Below, in pieces: positions 40,101-49,081 of a stretch of DNA of 64,000 bases. Both the position numbers and the translations under genes were made by a program. Source of the stretch: Huiozyma naganishii CBS 8797 (taxonomy: Eukaryota; Ascomycota; Saccharomycetes; Saccharomycetales; Saccharomycetaceae); the NCBI RefSeq assembly GCF_000348985.1, contig NC_035925.1, positions 868,001 through 932,000 on the forward strand, in the 5' to 3' direction. The first letter of the stretch is position 1; each line of letters begins with the position of its first letter. The notes beneath the pieces are model-generated. The model was not told the DNA's origin and did not search any database. It saw nothing but the letters and a program-made list of their open reading frames with translations.

Positions 40101-42194
40101 AAACCTTACGAAACTGATGCCATGGCAGGTGGTTACGTCAAGGGTCGGTTTTACTCCGGTATCAAACCACAGGAATACTACTTTCATTGTATGGCCGGTC
40201 GTGAAGGTTTGATTGATACCGCTGTCAAGACGTCTAGATCTGGTTACTTACAGCGTTGTCTAACCAAACAACTGGAAGGTGTCCATGTCTCATACGATAA
40301 CTCTGTTAGAGACGGTGATGGTACTTTGATCCAATTTTTATACGGTGGTGACGCTGTGGATGTTACCAAAGAGTCTCACATGACAAAGTTCGATTTCTGT
40401 CTGGAGAACTACGATGCTTTGTTGAAGAAGTACAATCCATCTGCCTTGATTGAGCACTTGGATGTTGAAAGTGCATTGAAATACTCCAAGAAGAGTTTGA
40501 AATATAGAAAGAAGCATGCCAAGGAGGCCCATTACAAGCAGAGTCCAAAGTACGATCCTGTATTGGCCAAGTATAACCCAGCGAAATACTTGGGGTCGGT
40601 GTCTGAAAAGTTTCAAGATAAGTTAGAAACTTTCATAGATAAAAACTCCAAGCTGTTCAAGCATAACGACGATATCAGTGAGAAGAAATTCAGAGCCTTG
40701 ATGCAATTGAAGTACATGCGTTCTCTAATCAACCCTGGTGAAGCTGTTGGTATTATTGCGTCCCAATCGGTGGGTGAGCCATCTACTCAAATGACGTTGA
40801 ATACTTTCCATTTTGCCGGGCACGGTGCTGCTAACGTTACCCTGGGTATCCCACGTATGAGAGAAATTATTATGACCGCTTCTGCAGCGATCAAGACCCC
40901 ACAAATGACGTTGCCTATCTTGGATGATGTCTCTGATCAACAGGCAGACACTTTCTCGAAATCCATCTCTAAAGTTTTGCTGTCAGAAGTCATTGATAAA
41001 GTTACCGTTACTGAAACTTCTGGTACTTCTGGTAAATCGCATTCTGCATCTCGTGCATATGTGGTTAATGTCAAGTTTTTCGACGAGAAGGAATACAGTG
41101 AAGAGTACGATGTCTCTAAGGAGGAATTACAAGAGGTGATTCACACTAATTTCTTGCATTCATTGGAGGCTGCCATTATCAAGGAAGTCAGAAAACAGAA
41201 GAAACTGGGTGGTCCTGATGTTGGTGTTGCAGTGCCTGTAATACAGGAGGTTGCACCTGCGTCATCGAAGAAGTCTGAAGAGGATAACGATGAGGAGGAA
41301 TACCATAAGAAAACGAAGCAATCTGTGTCTTACGAGGAACCAGATGCTGATGAAATTGAGACTATGAGACAAGCAGAGAAGTCTTCTGACGAGGAAGAAT
41401 TAAACTCTGATATGGAGTCGCAATCAAGTGAGTCTGAACATGAGGAGAAGGACATCGACATGGATAACGATTTTAGAAGCGCCATTGATGAAGCGAACAA
41501 GAACATGACCAATACCCAACGTGACCGTCAATCCGGTGTCATCGCAGCGCACAGGTACATCACGAAGTACAACTTCGACGATGCTGAAGGTAAATGGTGT
41601 GAATTCAAAGTTGAACTATCCGTTGACACTGAGAAATTGCTGATGGTTAACATCGTGGAGGACATCTGTCGGAAATCCATCATCAACCAAGTACCACACA
41701 TCGACCGTTGTGTCCACCCAGAGCCGGAAAACGGCAAGCGGGTTTTAGTAACCGAAGGTGTTAACTTCCAGGCGATGTGGGATCAAGAGGACTTCATCGA
41801 CGTGGACGGTATCACCTCCAACGATGTATCTGCTGTGTTGAAGGTTTACGGTGTTGAGGCTGCTAGAAACACCATTGTGAACGAAATCAGCAATGTGTTT
41901 GGGCGGTACGCCATCTCCGTCTCGTTCCGTCATTTAGACCTGATCGCAGATATGATGACCAGACAAGGTACGTATCTGGCTTTCAACAGACAAGGTATGG
42001 AGACATCCACGTCCTCTTTGATGAAGATGTCCTACGAAACTACGTGTCAATTCCTGACAAAGGCCGTTCTAGACCACGAACGTGAAAACTTGGACAGTCC
42101 CTCGGCGCGTATCGTAGTGGGTAAACTGAACAATGTTGGTACTGGTTCATTCGACATTTTAGCCAAAGTCCCAGCTGCCACTGAGGCCGCATAA
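37179..42194 (+). CDS. RPA190: RNA polymerase I largest subunit Rpa190
   Basis: Catalytic subunit A190 of Pol I, transcribing the 35S rRNA precursor in the nucleolus. The start is the ATG at 37179 (MDISKPVGS, identical to S. cerevisiae); 1671 residues against 1664. The zinc-binding N-terminus (CASCGLDEKFCPGH), the second cysteine pair CDNCG, and the active-site NADFDGDEMNMH with Asp632, Asp634 and Asp636 are intact; so are the trigger-loop/bridge region (GEAVGIIASQSVGEPSTQMTLN) and the acidic insert near 1370-1435. The 5' third is GC-rich with CTC/CTG leucines, while the rest turns to TTG, GGT and GCT codons. On S. cerevisiae chromosome XV it lies near YOR338W and TYE7. Confidence 0.98.
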   Translation: MDISKPVGSRISSVDFDVFSAKEVRALSVKQITNPTVLDNLGHPISGGLYDLALGAFLRNMCASCGLDEKFCPGHLGHIELPVPCYNPLFFNQLYIYLRSSCLFCYRFRLKALEVHAFAMKLRLLQHGLIDEAYKLDELKVDGVSAAMAPGNNDEEAEEDNELDGSATGQSKKVSADVMADYAQKLKVLRVEFVDLAIAKAISEGKTTHKGTFTATVSAERKKLVHDFHKRLLARPKCDNCGMFSPKFRKDGFTKIFETALPEKQLTNNRVKGFIREDMIKKKKQAKELANGGSAESDEPEFNIGRNPATKPKTGSTYILSTEVRNILTSVFKSEQEVLQYVFHARPNLAKRYVSANIFFTDVIVVPPTRFRLPSKMGEEIHENSQNQLLSKILTTALLIRDLNDEMSKLQKDKVSVDDRRIIFSRLMNGFVTIQNDVNAFIDSTKAQGSTGGNVPVPGVKQALEKKEGLFRKHMMGKRVNYAARSVISPDPNIETNEIGVPPVFATKLTYPEPVTSYNIAELRQAVINGPDKWPGALQIQNEDGSLVSLIGMTLEQRKALANQLMTPSYVGGATHTLNKKVYRHIKNRDIVIMNRQPTLHKASMMGHKVRVLPGEKTLRLHYANTGAYNADFDGDEMNMHFPQNENARAEAFNLANTDSQYLTPTSGSPVRGLIQDHISAGVWLTSKDSFFTREQYQQYIYGCIRPEDGHATRPKLVTVPPAVWKPVPLWTGKQIITTVLLNVTPADMPGINLKSNNKIKNEYWGKSSEENEVLFKNGELLCGILDKNQYGASKYGIVHSLHEVYGPDIAAKVLSVLGRLFTNYIMATAFTCGMDDLRLTAEGNKWRKDILKTSVDTGREAAAEVTNLEKDTTADDPELLKRLQEVLRDNNKSGILDAVTSSKVNAITSKVVSTCVPDGTMKKFPYNSMQAMALSGAKGSNVNVSQIMCLLGQQALEGRRVPVMVSGKTLPSFKPYETDAMAGGYVKGRFYSGIKPQEYYFHCMAGREGLIDTAVKTSRSGYLQRCLTKQLEGVHVSYDNSVRDGDGTLIQFLYGGDAVDVTKESHMTKFDFCLENYDALLKKYNPSALIEHLDVESALKYSKKSLKYRKKHAKEAHYKQSPKYDPVLAKYNPAKYLGSVSEKFQDKLETFIDKNSKLFKHNDDISEKKFRALMQLKYMRSLINPGEAVGIIASQSVGEPSTQMTLNTFHFAGHGAANVTLGIPRMREIIMTASAAIKTPQMTLPILDDVSDQQADTFSKSISKVLLSEVIDKVTVTETSGTSGKSHSASRAYVVNVKFFDEKEYSEEYDVSKEELQEVIHTNFLHSLEAAIIKEVRKQKKLGGPDVGVAVPVIQEVAPASSKKSEEDNDEEEYHKKTKQSVSYEEPDADEIETMRQAEKSSDEEELNSDMESQSSESEHEEKDIDMDNDFRSAIDEANKNMTNTQRDRQSGVIAAHRYITKYNFDDAEGKWCEFKVELSVDTEKLLMVNIVEDICRKSIINQVPHIDRCVHPEPENGKRVLVTEGVNFQAMWDQEDFIDVDGITSNDVSAVLKVYGVEAARNTIVNEISNVFGRYAISVSFRHLDLIADMMTRQGTYLAFNRQGMETSTSSLMKMSYETTCQFLTKAVLDHERENLDSPSARIVVGKLNNVGTGSFDILAKVPAATEAA

Positions 42195-42561
42195 TCATAA
42201 AGACAACAAGAAAAGAAGAAAAACGATTAAAAAGTCGCCCAATTGACCACCTACCACTTACTTTCTGTACATTATAACTTCATAAGTGTATCATTTATAT
42301 ATCTATCGAAACAGTACACGATACAAGTTAGCAACGAGGACTCGTTGACAGCCGTCCTCTGCAATTAATTCTGTTTCGCAGAACCCAAAAAAAATAGTAA
42401 AAAAATTTTCAATGTCATCGGCAATACCGAGTTTCGATGCTATATTGAATAGTAGTTGGTGATGGTGCTGTCTCTCGGGCACGCGTCGATAGAAGAGGTA
42501 GCAAGGTAAAAACGATAGTGGAGCTGCAATAAATTGAGATATAGGTACGTGAAGGTAAGAG
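42195..42561. promoter_or_regulatory. RPA190-RBG1 intergenic region, 367 bp
   Basis: RPA190 3' region with TTTATATATCTA (42295), then the RBG1 promoter with an RRPE-like AAAAAAATTTTCA (about 42400-42412). No TATA box or gene seen. Confidence 0.55.
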
Positions 42562-43668
42562 ATGTCGACTACTGTGGAGAAAATTAAGAATGTGGAGGAG
42601 GAGATGGCGAGGACGCAGAAGAACAAGAACACAGAGTTCCATCTGGGCCAGCTGAAGGCGAAGCTTGCCAAGTTGAGAAGGGAGCTCCTGGTTGCGGCTA
42701 GTTCCGGTGGTGGTGGTGGTGGGACTGGGTTTGACGTTGCGAGAACGGGTGTTGCCAGTGTTGGGTTTGTTGGGTTCCCCTCCGTTGGTAAGTCGACGCT
42801 TTTATCTAAGTTAACCGGTACAGAGTCGGAGGTGGCCGAGTACGAGTTTACTACGCTGGTGACCGTTCCTGGTACTATCCGGTACAAAGGTGCGAGGATC
42901 CAAATGCTGGATTTGCCCGGTATCATCGATGGTGCGAAGGACGGTAGAGGTCGTGGTAAGCAAGTCATTGCCGTTGCGAGAACTTGTAACCTGCTGTTTA
43001 TAGTGCTCGACGTGAACAAACCGCTGTCCCATAAGCAGATTATAGAGAAGGAATTGGAAGGTGTTGGTATCAGATTGAACAAGCAGCCTCCCGATATCCT
43101 TATCAAGAAGAAGGAGAAAGGTGGTATCTCCATCACTAACACTGTGCCACTGACACATTTGAGTTCTGATGGGATCCGTGCTGTCATGAGCGAGTACCGT
43201 ATCAACAGTGCGGAAATTGCTTTCAGGTGTGACGCTACCGTCGACGACTTGATCGATGTGCTTGAGGGTCCCTCGAGAAGATACATGCCTGCCATCTACG
43301 TGCTAAACAAGATCGATTCGCTGTCGCTCGAAGAGTTGGAACTGTTGTACAGAATTCCAAACGCGGTGCCCATCTCTTCGGGCCAAGAGTGGAATCTGGA
43401 CGAGCTGCTGCAAGTTATGTGGGATCGTCTGAACCTTGTGCGTGTGTATACGAAACCGAAGGGCCGTCTCCCTGACTTCACAGACCCGGTAGTGCTACGG
43501 TCGGACCGGTGTAACGTGAGAGACTTCTGTAACCAGATCCACAAATCGTTGGTCGATGATTTCAGAAATGCATTGGTGTACGGTACGAGTGTGAAACATC
43601 AGCCCCAGTACGTTGGCTTGGGCCACACATTGGAGGACGAGGATGTAGTCACAATTTTGAAGAAATAA
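42562..43668 (+). CDS. RBG1: DRG-family GTPase Rbg1
   Basis: Translational GTPase that binds ribosomes with its partner Tma46. The 368 residues (S. cerevisiae 369) have an N-terminal helical region, the OBG-type G domain with G1 [10 protein letters not shown]3 DLPGIIDGA and G4 NKID, and a C-terminal TGS domain. GGGGGG at about residues 52-57, before the G domain, is encoded by a GGT repeat. Lies between RPA190 and TYE7, merging the two S. cerevisiae duplicated segments. Confidence 0.97.
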   Translation: MSTTVEKIKNVEEEMARTQKNKNTEFHLGQLKAKLAKLRRELLVAASSGGGGGGTGFDVARTGVASVGFVGFPSVGKSTLLSKLTGTESEVAEYEFTTLVTVPGTIRYKGARIQMLDLPGIIDGAKDGRGRGKQVIAVARTCNLLFIVLDVNKPLSHKQIIEKELEGVGIRLNKQPPDILIKKKEKGGISITNTVPLTHLSSDGIRAVMSEYRINSAEIAFRCDATVDDLIDVLEGPSRRYMPAIYVLNKIDSLSLEELELLYRIPNAVPISSGQEWNLDELLQVMWDRLNLVRVYTKPKGRLPDFTDPVVLRSDRCNVRDFCNQIHKSLVDDFRNALVYGTSVKHQPQYVGLGHTLEDEDVVTILKK

Positions 43669-44021
43669 ACCCTTTACGTCTACATACGTATGTGGAGAGT
43701 GGAGGAGCTGGGAGAGCCCGTAGGGACTTGTCGTGCATTTTTTCTCTTCCTACCCGTGTCTCTGTTTGTAGTAGGCTAGCACAAACTAAATGTTTTGTTG
43801 GAACATCAGCTTCTCTTCTTTAGCGGCAGAGAGTCATAGAATCAAACATAGTTAAATGAAATTTTATAAAAGAATGAAGGCAGTTGTCAATACTGCGGGA
43901 GACAACGCGGTACGTATGACTCGTACATACATAGATGTATATATGTGGGTATAGTTTGTTCGAGAGTCAAATAAAAGGTTTCTCGATACTGTGTTCTCCC
44001 CCCCCCTTTCCCCATCCCGGT
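43669..44021. other. RBG1-TYE7 convergent intergenic region, 353 bp
   Basis: Two 3' regions facing each other. Contains TATATGTGGGTATAG and a C9 run at about 43997-44006 close to the TYE7 stop. A 32-codon ATG ORF (43856-43954) has no recognisable similarity. Confidence 0.55.
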
Positions 44022-44807
44022 TCACAGTCCAGTTGGTAGTTGGTGTAGTGGGGGGACGTTGTCTCCGAATTCTTGTGTTGTCCTTACGTTTTTCATTAGA
44101 TCTAGCTCACTTCTCAATCTTTGTACTTCCAACTCGTACAAGTTTTCGTTGTTTTGCAAGTACAGTATGTAGTCGACGGCCTTTTCTAATATTATTGACT
44201 TGTTCAACTTTGTGCCCGGAGTGTCCGACTTCTTCACCGTGTCGCTCACTTCGAACGCTGTGTCGTCCGCTGCGACCCACGGAATGATCTGCTGCAGCTT
44301 GGCTATCCTAGTGTTGATGTTGATCCTGTACCGTTTCTCTATTTTGTTGTGTGCCTCCTTTTGATGTTTTGTCAGTCTCTTTCTCGACTTTGCGGACGGA
44401 GAGGACGCGTTGGATGAGGCTCTCGTTCTCGTCTTTGCCGTGGGCGTTACTTTGGGGGTCTGCAGGCGCACATCATCCGAGTCCTCGCGCTTTATGCGAG
44501 GCCCCTTTGTGCTGGTGGTGTCCCCTCGCTGGTCTGTGGGCGACGTGAACAGAGGGTTGTTCGATATAAAGATCTGGTCCTGCGTAGGGGTAGTGATGAG
44601 CGAGCTTGGCGTGTCCAGTGGCTGATCGTGGAACAGAGTGTCCGTGAGTGGGGAATGCTCCCCTGAGGAGGAGGTTGCCGTGGAGGGAGCGAATGCGTCG
44701 AGCTGTTCGAAACACATGTGGTTGGGCATGTTCTCGTCGTTTCTTAGCTGGATGCCCGCGTACCCGAGGTCAATCTCGTTCTGAGGTTTGAATCCTGTCA
44801 ATATCAT
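44022..44807 (-). CDS. TYE7: bHLH transcription factor Tye7
   Basis: SREBP-like basic helix-loop-helix activator of glycolytic genes. Start at the ATG at 44807; the upstream in-frame codon is TTG only. Of 261 residues, the first 140 are a low-complexity activation region and residues about 148-226 form the bHLH, with the SREBP-type tyrosine in HNKIEKRYRININT and the long loop typical of Tye7. The leucine-zipper-like helix continues (ENLYELEVQRLRSELDLM), followed by an extra tail of about 25 residues ending QLPTGL. One gene away from its probable target CDC19. Confidence 0.9.
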   Translation of the reverse strand: MILTGFKPQNEIDLGYAGIQLRNDENMPNHMCFEQLDAFAPSTATSSSGEHSPLTDTLFHDQPLDTPSSLITTPTQDQIFISNNPLFTSPTDQRGDTTSTKGPRIKREDSDDVRLQTPKVTPTAKTRTRASSNASSPSAKSRKRLTKHQKEAHNKIEKRYRININTRIAKLQQIIPWVAADDTAFEVSDTVKKSDTPGTKLNKSIILEKAVDYILYLQNNENLYELEVQRLRSELDLMKNVRTTQEFGDNVPPLHQLPTGL

Positions 44808-44930
44808 TGTCCCAAAGTCGAGGGAATAGGCGATTGGTAAACTACACAAGAGAGTGTGTGTGTGTGTGTGAAAATAGGAGTGTCGAATGAACCGAGATCC
44901 GGACCTGGGAAACCGTTCGAAAACCCCACC

Positions 44931-44938
44931 TATTTATA
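44931..44938 (-). promoter_or_regulatory. TYE7 TATA box
   Basis: TATAAATA on the minus strand, about 124 bp before the TYE7 ATG. Confidence 0.55.
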
Positions 44939-45745
44939 ACTAAAGAAAAAGAACTGTAACCCAGCAGGGAAGGGGGGGGGGGAGGGACCCGTCTGGAACT
45001 GGGAAGCAGTGGAAACAAAAAGGTACGTTGCTTACTTCAGGTTACTTTCGCACTGCATATTTCCTCAATATCACCAAGAATGGTGTCGGAAGGAACCCAG
45101 GAACAGGCAAGACAATGGAACGAGATGTGTGCACGAACGAATTCGAGACACACACAGTTGCTGCTTGCGCACGCATTGTTCCGTTGAGCGAGGCGCGGGA
45201 GTAGCCAGAAAAGCTGCTTCCAAGAGCCTGTCATTCACTGGGCTCAAACGGCGTGTTCTCTACACTGTGCATGGGGAATGGTCTCAACATTTCATCTATG
45301 GGTCAAGTGTCGCCCTCCACCAGCGTCACTGCATTCCATCGCATGCTGCCCCGTACTCCGGGGCAGCCCTGGCCGCATGTCCCGGGGCACAGAGCGCTGT
45401 ACGACGCCCAAACGCAGAAAAAGCCGCGCGACGGCTTCTGTCCCGTCCCCGTGCCTGTTCCGGAAAGAATCTCCGCAGGCAACGCGCCCCGCCCCGGTGT
45501 CTGGTTTCCCTTTGCGTCTCTGGTTTCTTCCCTGCCGCAGAGAAGCCCCGGAAAACCGGAACGGCACCTCGGCGTACCTGTTCCCGCTTCCCGCTTTGGG
45601 ACGTCGGGCGCGTCTGGGACCATTCTCCGGCGATAGCCAGCAGAATGCACATTTCTCTCTCTCGCTCTCCGCGGGATTTCAAACACTCGGGTGACAGTCT
45701 GTGTGAATTTGCGGCACTAGAATGTGTACCTTCGCAGTGCCCTGT

Positions 45746-45798
45746 GGGGGGGGTGGGGGGGGCGTCGGCGTTAGCTCGATTGTGCCCGGGGGGGGGGG
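45746..45798 (+). repeat. G-tract cluster (G8, G8, G11)
   Basis: G runs at 45746-45753, 45755-45762 and 45788-45798, with short G pairs between. Enough guanines for a G-quadruplex; it lies 160-210 bp downstream of the CDC19 stop. Confidence 0.7.
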
Positions 45799-45959
45799 CA
45801 GTCTGTCCTCGCAGACTCGTACCGTTTCATCATTGCACAGCGTGCCTTTCCTTTTTGCTTGTTTGTATAAAGAGAGAAAAAAACAGTTATATAATGTTTA
45901 TGTGTGTGGTACCACACACATTCTATACTACTTCATGCGTCAGCTTCGTCGCCCAGAGT

Positions 45960-47468
45960 TTAGGCGACAGTAGAGACTTGTAGAGTGTTGGAGTGACCGA
46001 CACCACCCTTGAAACCTTGGACGGAGACGTAAGTGTCGCCCTTCTTCAAAATACCCATCTCCTTGGCCTGCTCAATACCGAACAGGATTCTGCTCTCGAC
46101 GTCTAGGGTCCAGTCGGAGTTGTGCTCGCCGTCGTAGACGAATGGGAAGACACCTCTGTACAAGTGGGAGAATCTCGCGGCTCTTGGGTTTCTGGTGACC
46201 AAGATGATTGGACAGTTTGGTCTGTACTTCGACAACAATCTTGGCGTGGTACCGGAGGTAGACAAGACAATGATGGCCTTGGCGGACTGCTCAAAGACAG
46301 CAGCGACAGCGGAGGCAGCAACGGTCTCGGTGGTAGAGGTTGGCTTTGGAGTACAGTTTCTCATGTCATCGTAGTTTGGCAAGTACGCAATGGCTTGCTC
46401 GGCAATCAAAGCAGTGTCAGCCATGGTGGTGACAGCGTTGATTGGGTAGTTACCCTTGGCGGTCTCACCGGACAACATGACACAGTCAGCACCGTCCAGG
46501 ATGGCGTTACCGACATCAGAGACCTCGGCTCTGGTTGGTCTTGGGTTGAAAGTCATGGACTCCAACATCTGGGTGGCACAGACAACTGGCTTACCGGCCA
46601 AGTTGGACTTGGCAATCAACTTCTTCTGCACAGCTAGGACCTCTGGCGCTGGGATCTCAATACCCAAGTCACCTCTGGCAACCATGACACCGTCAGTGAC
46701 AGCCAAGATCTCGTCGAAGTTGTTGACACCTTGCTGGTTCTCAATCTTGACGATGATCTTGATGTCCTTACCGTCCTCACCTAGGACTTCTCTGATGGTC
46801 AAGACATCCTGGGCGGTTCTGATGAAGGAGGCGAAGACCATGTGGACACCGTTCTTGACACCGAATCTCAAGTCGGCCTTGTCCTTCTCGGACAAAGCTG
46901 GCAGGTCGACATCGGTACCTGGCAGGTTGACACCCTTGTGGGAGCAGATCTTACCGGCGTTCATGGACTTGACCTTCAAAGTCTTGTCGTCAACGACCTC
47001 TAGAACCTCGAAGGACAACACACCGTCGTCGACGTAGATGATCTTGCCCTTGGAGATGACCTTGGTGATGTTGGCGTAGTCGACGAACATGACCTTGTCG
47101 TCGGAGCACTTGGCGTACTTCTCGTCGGTGGAGAAGATCATCTCGTGGTTTGGAGGGATTGGGTAGTCGACGTCGTTGGTGGTGGTACCGGTTCTGATTT
47201 CTGGACCCTTGGTGTCCAAGGCGATGGCCAATGGTCTGCCTGGGTACAACTCCTCAGACTTTCTGGCGTTGTCAATGACAGACTGGTGGTACTCGTAGGA
47301 ACCGTGCGAGAAGTTCATTCTGACGATGTTCAAACCAGCCTTTCTCAAGTTCACAAGAACCTCGGCGTTGTTGGTCTTTGGACCAATGGTACCGATGATG
47401 GCGGTTCTTCTCAATTCGTGGCCGGCAGTGACCTCTAGGGTAGTCAATCTTTGTAGTCTGGATTGCAT
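45960..47468 (-). CDS. CDC19: Pyruvate kinase Cdc19 (Pyk1)
   Basis: Converts phosphoenolpyruvate and ADP to pyruvate and ATP, the last step of glycolysis, in the cytosol. The start is the ATG at 47468 ([10 protein letters not shown] against MSRLERLTS); the open frame further upstream has no ATG. The 502 residues are close to identical to the S. cerevisiae enzyme, including [15 protein letters not shown], the DTKGPEIR loop and the [12 protein letters not shown] signature. Codons are strongly biased to the yeast optimal set (TTG, GTC, ACC, AAG), as expected for a very abundant protein. Divergent from CYC3 across a rich promoter. Confidence 0.98.
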   Translation of the reverse strand: MQSRLQRLTTLEVTAGHELRRTAIIGTIGPKTNNAEVLVNLRKAGLNIVRMNFSHGSYEYHQSVIDNARKSEELYPGRPLAIALDTKGPEIRTGTTTNDVDYPIPPNHEMIFSTDEKYAKCSDDKVMFVDYANITKVISKGKIIYVDDGVLSFEVLEVVDDKTLKVKSMNAGKICSHKGVNLPGTDVDLPALSEKDKADLRFGVKNGVHMVFASFIRTAQDVLTIREVLGEDGKDIKIIVKIENQQGVNNFDEILAVTDGVMVARGDLGIEIPAPEVLAVQKKLIAKSNLAGKPVVCATQMLESMTFNPRPTRAEVSDVGNAILDGADCVMLSGETAKGNYPINAVTTMADTALIAEQAIAYLPNYDDMRNCTPKPTSTTETVAASAVAAVFEQSAKAIIVLSTSGTTPRLLSKYRPNCPIILVTRNPRAARFSHLYRGVFPFVYDGEHNSDWTLDVESRILFGIEQAKEMGILKKGDTYVSVQGFKGGVGHSNTLQVSTVA

Positions 47469-47612
47469 TGTGTAGTTAGTGTGGTGGGTTTTGTGGACGG
47501 GTCGGTGAGAGGAGTAAGAAGAGCAAGAACCGAAGAACCAAAACAAGCAAGATGCGACCGGCAATAGAAGAAAGCAAAAATGCAGACGGAACGAGACCAA
47601 AAAACTGGTACA

Positions 47613-47620
47613 TATTTATA
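47613..47620 (-). promoter_or_regulatory. CDC19 TATA box
   Basis: TATAAATA on the minus strand, about 145 bp upstream of the CDC19 ATG. Confidence 0.7.
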
Positions 47621-47905
47621 GGAAAACGAGCGAGGCAAAGCGCGCTGCAACACGCCTGAGAGTCGGCGTGTGTCCCACGCTGTAAGAACATCAGTCTTCC
47701 AGAACATCAATCTTCCGGTGATGTCCCGCGAACGTCTTGCCGGTAGACAGGACTCTCTGCTCTCTCTCTCTCTCTCTGTCTGGCGCTGCGGCTTCCACTA
47801 AAAGCTGGACGGCAGAGAAGAGGAACCCGCCAGATGCAGAACACGAATCTCTTCCAGCGCGGCCCAAAAGGGAAGTGCGTCGCGGGCGTGCATTAGTGGG
47901 TGCCG

Positions 47906-47918
47906 GGTGTGTGGGTGT
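47906..47918 (-). promoter_or_regulatory. Rap1 binding site
   Basis: ACACCCACACACC on the minus strand, matching every fixed position of RMACCCANNCAYY. It lies about 440 bp upstream of the CDC19 ATG and 50 bp from the nearest CTTCC box. Confidence 0.75.
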
Positions 47919-48132
47919 TAGGTGGTGCCGTGTGGTGTGACATTAGGGCTTGGCGGGCTGGTCCGTTTTCTGCTTTTAGGGCTTGTTCCCCTTTCCGAGG
48001 AGGGCTGCGGTTGGGAGGTTTGGCGTTCTCTGAAGGAAGAGACGGCTGCTGGGGGTGCGTTGGTGTGCGGTTAAGATGGGGGAGGGGGGGTCGTCGCATA
48101 AGGTGCAGATATAGAAGGATCCAGGAGGGCTA

Positions 48133-48930
48133 ATGGGCTGGTTTTGGGCAGATTCGAGGGAAGTTGGTGCTGGTGCTGGTGCGGGGACGGCGACGGCGAC
48201 GGCGACGGCCAATATATCGCTTTGCCCAGTGATGGCCCGTGACGATGGGAAAGATGCTCAAAACGGAGGTGGTGCTCTGAACCCGTTCAACCACCTCCCA
48301 GATATATCTCCAACGGAGAGAGACCCGGCTCAGAAACTTGCCTTGCCGACAGACAGAACCGTATCGACTATTCCGAAGGGATCGGACCCAGAGAAAAAAT
48401 GGGAGTACCCTTCCCCTCAGCAGATGTACAACGCAATGATCAGAAAGGGCAAGATCGACCCGAACACGGGGGAGGAGATACCCGAGGATGCAGTCGAGGC
48501 AATGGTGGCTGTTCATAACTTCCTCAACGAGAGTTGTTGGAATGAAATACTGAGGTGGGAGCACGATTACACAGACGTAAGTAAAGAGACGCCAAAACTT
48601 CTGAGGTTCATTGGGAAACCAGGGCAACTCTCACCAAGGGCAAGAATGCACTACTACCTTAGCTACTTGGCCCCCTCGTATTTCCAAAGAGAATTGCCCT
48701 TCGACAGACACGACTGGGTCGTCCTGAGGAAGGACCCTCACGTTCACACGGCAGATCACCCCGGGTACAGACAGATACGGTACGTGCTCGATTTTTACGG
48801 GGGACCAGACGATCCAGTCACTGGGATGCCTACTTTCTCAGTAGACGTTAGACCCGGGCTGGACAACCTAACGAACGCTAGGGACAGATTCCGTCAATTC
48901 ACTAAACCAATTTGGGATAAGTACTTTTGA
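48133..48930 (+). CDS. CYC3: Cytochrome c haem lyase Cyc3
   Basis: Intermembrane-space holocytochrome c synthase that attaches haem to apocytochrome c. The 265 residues (S. cerevisiae 269) start MGWFWADS, a nearly invariant opening. A Gly-Ala/Thr-Ala stretch (residues 12-26) is encoded by GGTGCT and GACGGC repeats. One Cys-Pro-Val haem-regulatory motif (LCPVM) remains near residue 32, where S. cerevisiae has two. The catalytic-domain blocks YPSPQQMYNAM, VHNFLNE, SPRAR, LPFDRHDWVVLR with the haem-binding His, YVLDFYGGPDD and VDVRP are all present. Confidence 0.95.
   Translation: MGWFWADSREVGAGAGAGTATATATANISLCPVMARDDGKDAQNGGGALNPFNHLPDISPTERDPAQKLALPTDRTVSTIPKGSDPEKKWEYPSPQQMYNAMIRKGKIDPNTGEEIPEDAVEAMVAVHNFLNESCWNEILRWEHDYTDVSKETPKLLRFIGKPGQLSPRARMHYYLSYLAPSYFQRELPFDRHDWVVLRKDPHVHTADHPGYRQIRYVLDFYGGPDDPVTGMPTFSVDVRPGLDNLTNARDRFRQFTKPIWDKYF
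48166..48210 (+). repeat. Coding 6-bp repeats in CYC3
   Basis: GGTGCT units followed by GACGGC-type units encode alternating Gly-Ala and Thr-Ala next to the CPV motif. In-frame expansion or contraction is likely. Confidence 0.75.
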
Positions 48931-49081
48931 CAGAGCAGTCCCCTCGCTCACAAACTCTTGTACATATTGCATGTTTGTATATTTATTCTATGGTTATTAT
49001 ATTTCGTACCGCTTGCTACTTTTTATACCCTCCCCCCAATCGTCCGCCCTTCTTACCTTATAAAGTGCATTCATCCACCAA

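Larger units (their letters stand above)
44808..45959. promoter_or_regulatory. TYE7 upstream region, GC-rich, 1.15 kb
   Basis: Longest non-coding stretch here: TYE7 promoter plus the CDC19 3' region. It holds a (GT) run 44853-44870, a TATA box, an 11-G run at 44972-44982, a GC-rich core (45361-45420 has 41 G/C of 60) and the G-tract cluster at 45746-45798. A long open frame across it starts with GTG and resembles no protein. Confidence 0.65.
47469..48132. promoter_or_regulatory. CDC19/CYC3 divergent promoter
   Basis: 664 bp. On the CDC19 side: TATA box at 47613-47620, CTTCC (Gcr1-type) boxes at 47696, 47712, 47792 and 47851, a (TC) run at 47761-47777 and a Rap1 site at 47906. This is the Rap1-Gcr1 layout of glycolytic promoters. 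The CYC3 side is G-rich without a clear TATA box. Confidence 0.75.

Noticed and set aside
42303..43295. 330-codon frame antisense to RBG1
   Set aside because: Mirror of the conserved RBG1 frame; no independent support.
43856..43954. 32-codon ATG ORF between RBG1 and TYE7
   Set aside because: Short, no similarity recognised, in a convergent 3' region; compatible with chance.
45009..45983. 324-codon open frame on the plus strand between TYE7 and CDC19
   Set aside because: It begins with GTG, has no early ATG, resembles no protein and reflects GC-rich sequence with few stops; it also runs into the CDC19 3' end.
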